A stretch of DNA of 57,193 bases, taken from Chryseosolibacter sp964438975 (GTDB lineage: Bacteria; Bacteroidota; Bacteroidia; Cytophagales; Cyclobacteriaceae). Position numbers and translations under genes: made by a program. The stretch covers positions 1-57,193 of the forward strand of contig CAYTMU010000023.1 of the NCBI GenBank assembly GCA_964438975.1, read 5' to 3'. This document shows, one piece after another, positions 8,310-16,767 of this stretch (its first letter is position 1; each line of letters begins with the position of its first letter). The notes below the pieces were generated by a model, which worked only from the letters and a program-made list of their open reading frames with translations, did no database searches and was not told the origin of the DNA.

Positions 8310-8852
8310 ATGAGCAGGAACAAGGGGTATGACCCCGATACAATTCAATCGTACCGAACCCAGATGGCGGCACAGGGTGCGACATGGGTGATGGATCCGA
8401 CGGACGAGCACAGCGACGAATATGCGCACTTCTATTTTATCGGCCTTCACGAGGGTGAGGAAGTGATCTTTGACGTCGTGATGTATACGTTGCGCCTCCA
8501 GCACGAAAGCGAACTGTTCGAGATCGCCGAGGAACGCGCTGTGGCACAGTTTCCCGATTACCGCAGAATAAGTGCTGAAGCTGATACCAATGACAATTCC
8601 GAACCGATTGACGAGGAGATCGGTTTGTTCATCGCCGAGGTGATCACCGAGCTTGAGGAGGAGGAAACCGTTAAGGTGAAGGAGCATGTTGACATGGACG
8701 TCAACACTGATTTCGGTATAGCGCTCGAGGTCGGATTGCACCGGGAAAAGATCACACCTGCAGATCTCGACAGGTTTGTCAAGGAGTTCAACGAGGATAC
8801 GATCCGGCTGGATGAAACCCTTTACTCGTTCCAGTCGGACACCGATTTTTGA
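8310..8852 (+). CDS. Acidic hypothetical protein
   Basis: This is a 180-residue, strongly acidic cytoplasmic protein without signal peptide or membrane segment. The N-terminal half contains HFYFIGLHEGEEVIFDVVMYTLRL; the rest is Glu/Asp-rich with a polyacidic stretch (ELEEEETVKVKEHVDMD). I do not recognise the family. It lies 49 nt after the carbonic anhydrase gene and before the OmpH-like gene on the same strand, so co-transcription is possible. Confidence 0.75.
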   Translation: MSRNKGYDPDTIQSYRTQMAAQGATWVMDPTDEHSDEYAHFYFIGLHEGEEVIFDVVMYTLRLQHESELFEIAEERAVAQFPDYRRISAEADTNDNSEPIDEEIGLFIAEVITELEEEETVKVKEHVDMDVNTDFGIALEVGLHREKITPADLDRFVKEFNEDTIRLDETLYSFQSDTDF

Positions 8853-8931
8853 GTAATAATTTCGGCCTTCCGTTGATGGAAATCTGCCAAATTCCGACCA
8901 TATTTGCCGGCTAAACCTCAATGCATACCCT

Positions 8932-9558
8932 ATGAAGAACCTGTCCCTGATACTGAATGCTGTGCTGCTGGTGGCCGTCGTTATTCTTTACGTTCTCCAC
9001 TTTTCAAAGGGCCCAGGTGTAGAATCAAGTGGTTCTTCGTCAGACACCTCGGCAGTGGATCTTTCAGTCGCATACATCAACTCTGACTCTGTTCTGAAGT
9101 ATTACGACTACCTGAAAATCAACCGTGAACAACTGGAGTCTAAAACCAAGAAGATGGATGAGGATCTGCAACGAAGGACTGTTGGTCTCCGCGATGAGAT
9201 CGCCGCCTATCAGCGCAATGTCTCGACGATGACGCTCGGACAGGTTCGGGCAGTTGAAGAAGATCTCGGTAAAAAACAGCAGAATCTCCAAATGTATCAA
9301 CAACGCCTTCAGCAGGAACTGATGCAGGAGGAGTCGAAGCTCAACCAGGAGCTATATGAACGGATCACTTCATTTCTGAAAGAGTACGGCCAGCAGAAGG
9401 GTTTGCAGGTTGTGTTCAAGTACGATCCGACAAGCGACGTTTTGTATGGGGTCGAATCGCTCGATATCACGCAGGATGTGATCGCGGGCCTGAACCAGGC
9501 CTACAAATCTGAGAATACCGGCCCGGCTCCGAAGGCGGATACGACGAAAGCAAAATAA
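8932..9558 (+). CDS. OmpH/Skp-family periplasmic chaperone-like protein
   Basis: This 208-residue protein has an N-terminal membrane anchor or uncleaved signal (LSLILNAVLLVAVVILYVLHF), a core strand-like segment SVAYINSDSVLKYYDY that matches the start of the OmpH/Skp fold, a long charged coiled coil (about residues 60-145), and the closing segment QGLQVVFKYDPTSDVLYG. Skp-like proteins hold outer-membrane proteins in the periplasm. The Pro/Lys/Asp-rich tail is probably disordered. A strong terminator follows the stop codon. Confidence 0.87.
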   Translation: MKNLSLILNAVLLVAVVILYVLHFSKGPGVESSGSSSDTSAVDLSVAYINSDSVLKYYDYLKINREQLESKTKKMDEDLQRRTVGLRDEIAAYQRNVSTMTLGQVRAVEEDLGKKQQNLQMYQQRLQQELMQEESKLNQELYERITSFLKEYGQQKGLQVVFKYDPTSDVLYGVESLDITQDVIAGLNQAYKSENTGPAPKADTTKAK

Positions 9559-9582
9559 TTCTTAATTCCTTCGCGGATGTGG

Positions 9583-9615
9583 AAAGAGACAGGAGAATAT
9601 CGTGTCTCTTTTTTT
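9583..9615 (+). terminator. Rho-independent terminator after the OmpH-like gene
   Basis: A perfect 9-bp stem (AAAGAGACA / TGTCTCTTT) with an 11-nt loop is followed by a run of T to 9615. Its position argues against translation of the next gene starting at the GTG at 9602, which lies inside the hairpin. Confidence 0.85.
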
Positions 9616-9637
9616 GTCTATATTTGAAGGTCAAGCT

Positions 9638-12600
9638 ATGGCGAACCGTTTCATAGGAGCCCTACAGATCAAGTCCGAGGAGCAGCAGAAGATTTGGCTG
9701 ATGTTGACCACCGGATTTTTCATGGGGGTTTTCATTGCCACATACCAGGTAACGGCGGATTCGCTATTCCTCAACAGGATGGCCGATCAGTTGGACAAGG
9801 CTTTCCTGATAGCAGGTGCTTTCGGAATCATTTCGACTGCCATCTTTTCGTTTCTCCAGAACTGGATCAAGTTCACGATGCTCGCGCTCGTGAGCGTTCT
9901 TTTCATCTTTGCCTTTACGCTCTCGGCTTACCTACTTCTCCACTACGGAGATCCTGAGTGGCACAACCGTTACATCTTTGCGATGTATTGCATGAGCGGT
10001 CCGATGACGGCCGTGTTGTTGTTGAGTTTCTGGGGCATCTTCGGCCGATTGTTCAACTTCCGGCAGTCGAAGCGGATAATCGGGTGGATAGACACCGGTC
10101 AATTGATCGCAGCCATCGTCGCGACGTTGGTTATCATTCCGTTTACATCGGGGATCGTAAACGATACTTCCAACTACCTGCTGCTGTGTTGTGTGAGCAT
10201 CTTTACGGTGTCGATCTTGCTGATCGCAATCTCGTCAGTATTCTCACTGGCCAAGAATGACCCTGCTGAGTTTGGTCCCATCGTACGCCGTGAAACGTCC
10301 CTGAGCCGTCTCTTCTCAGACCGGTACATTCTCTCGCTGTCGTTGTTCCTCCTAATCTCGATGGTGACGCTGATGTTCGGACAGTATGCATTTCAGGAAC
10401 TTATTCACGAGCAATATCCCGACGAACGCGACCTGACCAACTTCAACTCCTTTTTCACGGGTGCCGTATACGGGTTAAGTCTGATCATGCAGACCTTTAT
10501 CAACAACCGCATTATTTCCAATTATGGTCTGAAGGTCTCCCTTTTCATGTTGCCGTTGATTGTCGGCATATTCGCATTGGGATCCATTATTGTGGCGGGT
10601 GTGGCCGGTACGAGTTACATCTACTTCTTCCTGTTCGTAGCGATGAGCAGGTTGTTCAACTGGACACTGCGCGATGCACTCGAAAATCCGGTATTCAAAT
10701 TGTTCTTCATCCCGCTGGACAATCGCTATAAGTTTAATATCCAGGCGAAGGTCGAGGGACTGGTAAACGAATCGGCACGCTTTCTGGCGGGCGTCCTGAT
10801 CTTCAGCTTTGCCTTCATTGGATTTGGCGTCGTGCATATCTCCGTGATAATTGTCATACTGACGATCGCCTATTTCTTCGTTGTCGGGAATTTGTATCAC
10901 GGATATCGAAACAAGATCCGGCAAAAACTGGAATCGACCACGGTCGAGGAGAAACAGGAGAAGCTCGAGAAGGGTTTCAAGGAAGTTACGCTTCGTCTTG
11001 AACAAATGCTTACGGTACCGCAGCCTGAGAAGGCTGTCTTCTCGTTTAAGTTGCTCGAAAAGATCAACGCTGCACAAACGGCGCATTGGGTGAATCAGCT
11101 CATCAAGAACGAGAACGAGACAACACGGCAGTTTGCGCAGGATCGCATGAACGAACTCAAGGGGTTGTCAGTGTCGGACCAGTATGTGATCCGCATGGAT
11201 GCAGGGCAGGATGGAGCGGCCACAAAGAACATGTTGACCAAAGCAGAACTGCAGTTCTTGCTTGAGAGTGATGGCGATGTAACGAAGGCGAGGATTCAGA
11301 AGCTGACCAAATCGTCGAATCCGAAGGACCGGCACTACGCTACCGAGTTGTTGTTGCACGCTTCCAAGGATGAAGGTGTTTCATTTTTGATGGAACTCCT
11401 GAATGATTCGGAGCCGAAGGTTCGGAACACTGCGATCAAGACCGCCGTCAAGAGATATAACCACGAGGTCATCCAGGCATTGATTGACAACCTGGGCAAT
11501 CCAATGTACAGCAATCAGGCGATGAACGCTCTCGTCATGATCGGGCAGGATACGCTCACCCCGCTGGAGATTGCCTTTTACCGCAGTGGGCAGAACACGC
11601 AAGGGATGCTCAAGATATTGCAGACCATGGGAAGGATCGGTGGGGCGCGCGCCAAGGATCTGCTCTGGAACAAGATCGATTACCCCAATAAAATGGTCGT
11701 TTCACAGGTGCTGCTATCCCTGGGTGAGAGTGGTTTCAAGGCGGGACTACTTCAGGCGACGCGGATCCGCTACGCCATTGAGGCCGACATCGCGGATATT
11801 CGCTGGAACCTCGGAGCGATCCAGGAAGTTGATGATGATGCGGTGAACGGACAGGTGAAGATGAGCCTCCGGTGGGAGGTTCAGAATGATATCGAGCACA
11901 TCTACATGCTGCTGGCGATGTTATACGACACGAGATCCATTCAGCTTGTCAAGGAAAATATCGATAGTGGAACGCCGGACAGCATCACGTATGCTATCGA
12001 GATGCTGGATGTGTTCCTGGCTGAACAGCTAAAACAGCGCGTCATTCCGCTTCTGGACGACCTCACTGATACGGAACGGATCAGCCGACTGGACGATTTC
12101 TTTCCCCGTGTGAAACTCGACTCGCAACTGGTTCTGAAGTTCATTATCAACCGCGACTTCACGCAATCGAACCGCTGGACAAAAGCATGTGCGATCTTCC
12201 TGATCGGTATTCAGCGCCTGGACGATTTCAAGCTTGATCTGATCGCGCAACTTTTCAATCCGGATGAATTGATCAAACAAGTTTCGGCGTGGGCCTTGTT
12301 TCAAATCAATCAGGACGAATATCACCGGAATGCTCGTCGTCTGGGAGACTACTCCCGACGTGAGCTCGATGACCTGATACTTCACGCCCGAAAATTGACG
12401 CGTTTTGAGAAGATACTATTCTTTCAGAAAATCTCAGTTTTTGAAAATATTCCAGGACTCACGCTGTCATACCTTTCCGACATCAGCGATGAGATCAGGA
12501 TGCCGGAAGCGCAGACACTCGTGCTCGATGAGAAGTCCAATGCATTCTTTTACGTCATTGTCTCGGGCACGGTCCAGTTCTACCAGCGCGGCGAGCAGGC

Positions 12601-12778
12601 GACGGAGTTTACCCAGGGTCAATTTATCGGTGAGATGCTCTCCTTGCCGAACTTTGTTAACACGAATGTGTTGATCGCACAGTCCGACGTGGTCATACTC
12701 AAGTTCAATAAGGAACAGTTTTACGAGTTGTTGGCCGACAACGTTATGCTGGCTGACAAGATATCGGAGTATATTTGA
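9638..12778 (+). CDS. NTT-like membrane transporter fused to HEAT repeats and a CNB-like domain
   Basis: This 1046-residue protein combines three modules. Residues about 1-420 form a polytopic domain of roughly 12 membrane segments that I read as ATP/ADP-carrier (NTT/TLC, MFS-related): the segment ALENPVFKLFFIPLDNRY followed by AKVEGLVNESARF resembles the conserved IPLD...AVEVIGGRLGKS region of NTT proteins. Residues about 440-750 are helical and include HEAT-type repeats (FLMELLNDSEPKVRNTAIKT; NQAMNALVMIGQD). Residues about 920-1046 look like a cyclic-nucleotide-binding fold (VFENIPGLTLSYLSDIS, FIGEMLSLPNFVNTNVLIA), but the phosphate-binding cassette lacks its usual Arg, so canonical cAMP binding is doubtful. 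The start is ATG 9638, with a purine-rich GAAGG just upstream; the GTG at 9602 lies in the preceding terminator. The substrate is unknown. Confidence 0.85.
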   Translation: MANRFIGALQIKSEEQQKIWLMLTTGFFMGVFIATYQVTADSLFLNRMADQLDKAFLIAGAFGIISTAIFSFLQNWIKFTMLALVSVLFIFAFTLSAYLLLHYGDPEWHNRYIFAMYCMSGPMTAVLLLSFWGIFGRLFNFRQSKRIIGWIDTGQLIAAIVATLVIIPFTSGIVNDTSNYLLLCCVSIFTVSILLIAISSVFSLAKNDPAEFGPIVRRETSLSRLFSDRYILSLSLFLLISMVTLMFGQYAFQELIHEQYPDERDLTNFNSFFTGAVYGLSLIMQTFINNRIISNYGLKVSLFMLPLIVGIFALGSIIVAGVAGTSYIYFFLFVAMSRLFNWTLRDALENPVFKLFFIPLDNRYKFNIQAKVEGLVNESARFLAGVLIFSFAFIGFGVVHISVIIVILTIAYFFVVGNLYHGYRNKIRQKLESTTVEEKQEKLEKGFKEVTLRLEQMLTVPQPEKAVFSFKLLEKINAAQTAHWVNQLIKNENETTRQFAQDRMNELKGLSVSDQYVIRMDAGQDGAATKNMLTKAELQFLLESDGDVTKARIQKLTKSSNPKDRHYATELLLHASKDEGVSFLMELLNDSEPKVRNTAIKTAVKRYNHEVIQALIDNLGNPMYSNQAMNALVMIGQDTLTPLEIAFYRSGQNTQGMLKILQTMGRIGGARAKDLLWNKIDYPNKMVVSQVLLSLGESGFKAGLLQATRIRYAIEADIADIRWNLGAIQEVDDDAVNGQVKMSLRWEVQNDIEHIYMLLAMLYDTRSIQLVKENIDSGTPDSITYAIEMLDVFLAEQLKQRVIPLLDDLTDTERISRLDDFFPRVKLDSQLVLKFIINRDFTQSNRWTKACAIFLIGIQRLDDFKLDLIAQLFNPDELIKQVSAWALFQINQDEYHRNARRLGDYSRRELDDLILHARKLTRFEKILFFQKISVFENIPGLTLSYLSDISDEIRMPEAQTLVLDEKSNAFFYVIVSGTVQFYQRGEQATEFTQGQFIGEMLSLPNFVNTNVLIAQSDVVILKFNKEQFYELLADNVMLADKISEYI

Positions 12779-12779
12779 T

Positions 12780-12935
12780 ATGAACAGGTCGAAAAAAATC
12801 TTTCTCATTTTCGCACTGGCTTTTGTGCTGATTCTGGCTGCGGTGGTCATTGACATGGGCAGGCGGACGACTTTCCCGTGGGATCGCCCCGCCCCGGTGC
12901 CGGCAGACACCATCCCGGCCGACTCGGCGCGCTAA
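12780..12935 (+). CDS. Small single-pass membrane protein
   Basis: This 51-residue ORF begins with ATG 12780, one base after the TGA of the NTT-HEAT gene. It encodes MNRSKKIFL, a hydrophobic segment (IFLIFALAFVLILAAVVIDM) and a short Pro-rich polar tail (FPWDRPAPVPADTIPADSAR). The stop/start proximity suggests translational coupling to the large transporter. It could be a small accessory subunit; the function is not known. Short length leaves some doubt that it is a real gene. Confidence 0.55.
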   Translation: MNRSKKIFLIFALAFVLILAAVVIDMGRRTTFPWDRPAPVPADTIPADSAR

Positions 12936-13022
12936 TTTCATCTGCTGTGCGACCGTTTTGCAAACGTTTATCGGCAGTTTTTGCCATTTGACCCGCTCTC
13001 ATTCGCTCAGGCGATTCAGGTA

Positions 13023-13052
13023 TTGCTCATGCACGAACGCTCACTATCTTCG
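13023..13052 (+). promoter_or_regulatory. Candidate promoter upstream of the symporter leader
   Basis: TTG at 13023-13025, a 19-nt spacer and TATCTTCG at 13045-13052, one mismatch from TAnnTTTG. A transcript from here would run through the terminator-like hairpin at 13079-13122 before reaching the symporter gene. Confidence 0.25.
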
Positions 13053-13078
13053 TTTCAAGATTAAAGCCAACTATAGAC

Positions 13079-13122
13079 AATGAAATCCTCTTGGTCCAGG
13101 ACCAGGAGGATTTTCATTTTTT
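13079..13122 (+). terminator. Terminator or attenuator hairpin before the symporter gene
   Basis: A long hairpin (TGAAATCCTCTTGGTCC paired with GGACCAGGAGGATTTTCA, one G-T pair and one bulge) is followed by TTTTTT. It lies about 145 nt after the 51-aa gene and only 14 nt before the GTG at 13137, so it either ends the preceding operon or acts as an attenuator of the symporter. Confidence 0.7.
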
Positions 13123-13136
13123 AAGCCTGACTGAAA

Positions 13137-14609
13137 GTGCAGGACCTTGAAAAACCGACGCCGTTGCTTACTTTAGCGCGCTTCAAGTCAGCTCATGCAT
13201 TGTTAGTCGGGTCAATCATTGTCTACCTCCTCCTTACCATCGCTGTCGGATTCTGGGCATCGCGCAGAGTCAATACGTCGAGTGACTTCATGCTGGCTGG
13301 CCGAAGTCTCCCGCTTTGGCTTGGAGCCTCGGCATTGTTCGCGACATGGTTTGGTTCGGAGACTGTTTTTGGCGCGACTTCCGAGTTTGTCCAAGGAGGT
13401 TTATATAATGTTATCGAGGATCCGTTCGGCGCCTCACTCTGCCTGTTCCTGTTCGGACTTTTCTACGCGCGTAAACTCTACAAAAAAAAGCTCCTGACCC
13501 TGGGTGATTTCTTCCGGGTGCGGTACGGCAGAAGAACGGAACTGGTTGCATCGGCTTGCCTTGCACCTCCCTACGTGGGCTATATTGCTGCCCAACTGGT
13601 CGCTATGGGTTTGATCCTTCAGGTCGTCAGTGGCGTGACACTTGTCGAAGGGATCATTATCAGTGCGGCGGTTGTCACGGTCTATACGTTTATCGGTGGT
13701 ATGTGGGCAATTACGATCACAGACTTCGTTCAGACGATCATTATCATTGCCGGGCTTCTCGTGCTCGCGGTTTCGCTCGGGACTAAGGCTGGCGGTGTCG
13801 CGGCTGTACTTTCATCCGCGCCGGCGGGTACTTTCCGGTTTCTGCCATCACCCGACTTGCGTGAAGTCGTTGCGTGGGTGTCTGCATGGGCCGTCCTCGG
13901 ACTGGGTTCGATCCCGTCTCAAGATGTTTTTCAACGGGCAATGTCTTCCAAGTCATCGTCAGTAGCCGCGTGGTCTTGCTATGTCGCGGCATTTCTGTAT
14001 CTCACGGTGGCGATGCTTCCGCTGTTCATCTGTCTTTGTATACGACAACTCTACCCAGACAGCTACGCAGGTGACACCCAGTTGGTTTTACCGGGAGCAG
14101 TACTGGCTCATGCGAGTATACCCATGCAGATACTGTTCTTCGGATCTCTGCTGTCTGCCATTATGAGCACCACGAGTTCGGCGATACTTGCTCCCGCCTC
14201 GATTGTTTCTGGTAACCTGATACGCCCACTTTCCCGACGCCCGATAACAGACCGCGAGTTCCTGTTGCTCACGCGTATAAGTGTTCTGGTGTTCAGTGCT
14301 CTGGCGACGATCATGGCGATGATGCACTCCAATATTTACGAACTCGTCGGCCAATCATCTATCCTGAGTCTGGTCTCCTTGTTTGCACCGTTAACGCTGG
14401 GGCTTTACTGGAAGCGATCGAGTAGTGTGGGTGCGCTCATGTCGATGGTGCTTGGTATGCTGACTTGGATTATCTTTGAGTTTTCGGAGAGCGAATGGCC
14501 GGCGCTCGTGCCGGCGACGCTTGTCAGCCTTGGCGCGATGGTAGTCGGCAGCACTTTCTGGCCAAATGAAATAAAGTATGATAAAGATAGAGCTCAATCG
14601 TTTGAATGA
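13137..14609 (+). CDS. Sodium:solute symporter (SSS) family protein
   Basis: This 490-residue inner-membrane protein couples Na+ entry to uptake of an unidentified solute. About 13 hydrophobic segments are visible. Family features include YLLLTIAVGFWASRRV at the first helix, SSDFMLAGRSLPLWLGASAL and ATWFGSETVFGATSE (the Na+-site region), and SAIMSTTSSAILAPAS near residue 340. The start is uncertain: GTG 13137 gives an N-terminal extension of about 21 polar residues, whereas TTG 13200 (LVGSIIVYLL) gives a more usual SSS N-terminus and would be served by a promoter-like TTG-N19-TACTTTAG at 13147-13176. The 3' end overlaps the OsmC gene by 32 nt. Confidence 0.92.
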   Translation: MQDLEKPTPLLTLARFKSAHALLVGSIIVYLLLTIAVGFWASRRVNTSSDFMLAGRSLPLWLGASALFATWFGSETVFGATSEFVQGGLYNVIEDPFGASLCLFLFGLFYARKLYKKKLLTLGDFFRVRYGRRTELVASACLAPPYVGYIAAQLVAMGLILQVVSGVTLVEGIIISAAVVTVYTFIGGMWAITITDFVQTIIIIAGLLVLAVSLGTKAGGVAAVLSSAPAGTFRFLPSPDLREVVAWVSAWAVLGLGSIPSQDVFQRAMSSKSSSVAAWSCYVAAFLYLTVAMLPLFICLCIRQLYPDSYAGDTQLVLPGAVLAHASIPMQILFFGSLLSAIMSTTSSAILAPASIVSGNLIRPLSRRPITDREFLLLTRISVLVFSALATIMAMMHSNIYELVGQSSILSLVSLFAPLTLGLYWKRSSSVGALMSMVLGMLTWIIFEFSESEWPALVPATLVSLGAMVVGSTFWPNEIKYDKDRAQSFE

Positions 14610-15000
14610 TGCTTTCCATTTCTCAGCGGAGAATGACAGCGGTAATACAGTGCACTTCGATGCATCCCCCGATATAGGTGGTGAGGGCATGGGAATGCGT
14701 CCGATGCAAATATTGCTGGCAGCTATGGGAAGTTGCAGTGCGATTGATGTCATCAATATTTTGAAGAAGCAGCGGCAGGACCTGCGCGATCTGAAGATCA
14801 CTGTAACAGGTGAGCGAGAGCCCGGCGCCATTCCGTCTCTCTATCAGGCAGTACATGCCCATTTCCGTTTCTTTGGAAACCTGGATGAACAGAAGGTTGA
14901 AAAGGCGATCAACCTCTCCATTGAAAAGTATTGTTCCGTGTCCAGAACCCTTGAACTGGCGGGAGCGAAGGTGACCCACACATTCGAGATCAATCCATAG
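14578..15000 (+). CDS. OsmC family peroxide-reductase-like protein
   Basis: OsmC/Ohr proteins are small cytoplasmic thiol-dependent hydroperoxide reductases. This 140-residue protein has the two redox cysteines in family context: GSCSAIDV near residue 53 and KYCSVSRTLELAGAKVTH near residue 121. The glycine-rich GGEGMGMRPMQILLAAMG segment precedes the first. It belongs to the general OsmC/YhfA type; a specific substrate cannot be given. It overlaps the 3' end of the symporter gene by 32 nt, so the two are probably co-expressed. Confidence 0.9.
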   Translation: MIKIELNRLNDAFHFSAENDSGNTVHFDASPDIGGEGMGMRPMQILLAAMGSCSAIDVINILKKQRQDLRDLKITVTGEREPGAIPSLYQAVHAHFRFFGNLDEQKVEKAINLSIEKYCSVSRTLELAGAKVTHTFEINP

Positions 15001-15022
15001 ACCACTATACCACTTACACAGA

Positions 15023-16219
15023 ATGGATAAAGACGAATCTCCATCGGAAAACTCGTACTCTGAAACAGAAGCTATCCGAATTCAATCGACTCGTACTCCG
15101 TTTCGCGAACACTCAACACCCGTTTACCTCACGTCGAGTTTCGTATTTGAAGATGCTGAACAGGCGCGGGCGATGTTTGCCGATGAAATTCCCGGAAATA
15201 TTTACAGTCGCTACTCAAATCCTAACACAAACGAATTTGTCGAGCGGATGTGTGCGTTGGAAGGTACTGAAGACGGCATTGCTACCGCTTCCGGGATGGC
15301 AGCGATGTACTGCAGTCTCGCCGCCTTGTTGCGGTCGGGCGATCACGTGCTCGCATGCCGATCCATCTTCGGCTCGACGCATCAGATTCTCAATACACTC
15401 TTTCCGCGATTTGGTATTTCGCACACGTACGTGGACGTCAATGCACCCGAGACATGGGAAGCAGAGATACGACCTAATACACGGATGATCTTTGTCGAGA
15501 CGCCGTCGAATCCCGCACTGGACCTCATAGACCTGGAGTGGCTGGGAAAACTCGCGGCTCGCAAAGGTGTGATACTCAATGTCGACAACTGCTTTGCGAC
15601 TCCATACATTCAGAATCCCGCTCGCTGGGGTGCCCATCTGGTAACCCACTCGGCTACGAAGTTTATCGATGGCCAGGGACGCGTGCTCGGCGGTGCCGTG
15701 CTGGGTAAAAAAGAACTTATCCAGGAGGTAAAATTCTTCGCACGTCACACCGGCCCTGCGATGTCACCCTTCAATGCCTGGCTGCTTTCCCGTAGTCTCG
15801 AGACATTGTCGGTGAGAATGGATCGGCATTGCCAGAACGCATTCGAGATTGCGCGATACCTGGAGCAACACGAGGCCGTCGGGTCCGTCAGGTATCCCAT
15901 GCTTACTTCCCATCCCCAGTTTCAACTGGCGAAAAAGCAGATGCGCCTCGGTGGCGGCGTCGTGACATTCGAACTGAAAGGCGGATTGGAGCAGGGTAGG
16001 AGGTTTTTGAATTCTCTGCAAATGATCTCGCATACACCCAACTTGGGGGATACACGCACTATAGCCATTCATCCAGCATCTACCACACATTCCAAACTGA
16101 CCGACGAGGAACGCGCTACAGTGGGAATCACGCCGGGACTGATCCGCATATCTGCCGGACTTGAGAGGGTCGATGATATCATTCGCGACGTTGAGCGCGC
16201 CATCGCCGGACGGCCCTGA
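15023..16219 (+). CDS. O-succinyl/O-acetylhomoserine sulfhydrylase-like PLP enzyme
   Basis: This is a Cys/Met-metabolism PLP enzyme of 398 residues, cytoplasmic and probably tetrameric. It has YSRYSNPNTNEFVERMCALEG (substrate and PLP-phosphate region), the SGMAAMYCSLAALL segment, FVETPSNPALDLID, VDNCFATPYIQNP and the PLP-lysine motif HSATKFIDGQGRVLGG. These fit MetZ-type sulfhydrylation of an activated homoserine to homocysteine, although cystathionine gamma-synthase and gamma-lyase are close relatives. It starts 22 nt after the OsmC stop and precedes a rhodanese gene, a sulfur-metabolism neighbourhood. Confidence 0.88.
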   Translation: MDKDESPSENSYSETEAIRIQSTRTPFREHSTPVYLTSSFVFEDAEQARAMFADEIPGNIYSRYSNPNTNEFVERMCALEGTEDGIATASGMAAMYCSLAALLRSGDHVLACRSIFGSTHQILNTLFPRFGISHTYVDVNAPETWEAEIRPNTRMIFVETPSNPALDLIDLEWLGKLAARKGVILNVDNCFATPYIQNPARWGAHLVTHSATKFIDGQGRVLGGAVLGKKELIQEVKFFARHTGPAMSPFNAWLLSRSLETLSVRMDRHCQNAFEIARYLEQHEAVGSVRYPMLTSHPQFQLAKKQMRLGGGVVTFELKGGLEQGRRFLNSLQMISHTPNLGDTRTIAIHPASTTHSKLTDEERATVGITPGLIRISAGLERVDDIIRDVERAIAGRP

Positions 16220-16270
16220 AGAGGATTGGATCGGGGTCTCGTCGGCGTGATCGGTTAGCCGGTTTGGAAC

Positions 16271-16385
16271 TGATAATTTTTCGGTGCGTTATCATGAGAG
16301 GCACTTCTGGGACTGACACCCGCTGACGGCGGATCGGGGTAGATCCATCTGACAGCCAGACATCAGGCCGATGCGGATCTTTTTG
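16271..16385 (+). promoter_or_regulatory. Possible S-box (SAM riboswitch)-like leader with terminator
   Basis: The 214-nt gap between the MetZ-like and rhodanese genes holds, in order, TTATCATGAGAGG (16289-16301), GGGACTG (16309-16315) and CCCGCTGA (16319-16326), matching conserved S-box blocks. The canonical GCAACC and the P2 partner are missing. Downstream, GATCC at 16342-16346 can pair with GGATC at 16331-16335 or with GGATC at 16375-16379, and the latter hairpin ends in TTTTT, as in a terminator/antiterminator switch. It may be a diverged or decayed riboswitch, or coincidence. Confidence 0.3.
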
Positions 16386-16433
16386 CATAAGTGCCGGGAA
16401 AAGCAAATCTTTGAATGACAAAAAAACGATTCC

Positions 16434-16751
16434 ATGAAAGAAGTCACTGCACAGGAATTAAAAGAGCTGATGGACTCCAAAGCGGACTTTCAGCTAATCG
16501 ACGTGCGCGAACCCCACGAGTACGACATTTGCAACCTGCAGGGTGATCTGATCCCGATGTCGGACATCCCGAACAGCGTGGACAAGATCTCGCGCGATAA
16601 GCAGGTAGTCATTCACTGCCGGAGCGGAAAGAGGAGCGGGGACATGCTTCTCTGGCTCGAGAAGAATCACGGGTTTACAAACCTGTACAACCTTAAGGGT
16701 GGGGTTCTGGCTTGGGCGAAAGACGTCGACCCGGAGTTCCCGACCTATTGA
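16434..16751 (+). CDS. Rhodanese-like domain protein
   Basis: This is a single-domain rhodanese of 105 residues, cytoplasmic, with no signal peptide. The active-site loop is HCRSGKRSGDM with the persulfide-forming Cys; the conserved LIDVREPHEYDICNL and NLKGGVLAW segments are also present. Such proteins carry sulfane sulfur in thiosulfate or persulfide metabolism. It lies downstream of the MetZ-like gene and a leader that may be regulatory, and converges on the L-2-hydroxyglutarate oxidase gene. Confidence 0.93.
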   Translation: MKEVTAQELKELMDSKADFQLIDVREPHEYDICNLQGDLIPMSDIPNSVDKISRDKQVVIHCRSGKRSGDMLLWLEKNHGFTNLYNLKGGVLAWAKDVDPEFPTY

Positions 16752-16767
16752 TCTTTACCCACGCGAC

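Noticed and set aside
9602..9637. GTG start 12 codons earlier for the NTT-HEAT protein
   Set aside because: The GTG lies inside the terminator hairpin of the preceding gene.
12954..12966. CGTTT-TGC-AAACG palindrome as a LacI-type operator
   Set aside because: It is isolated, short and not near a recognised promoter or regulator gene.
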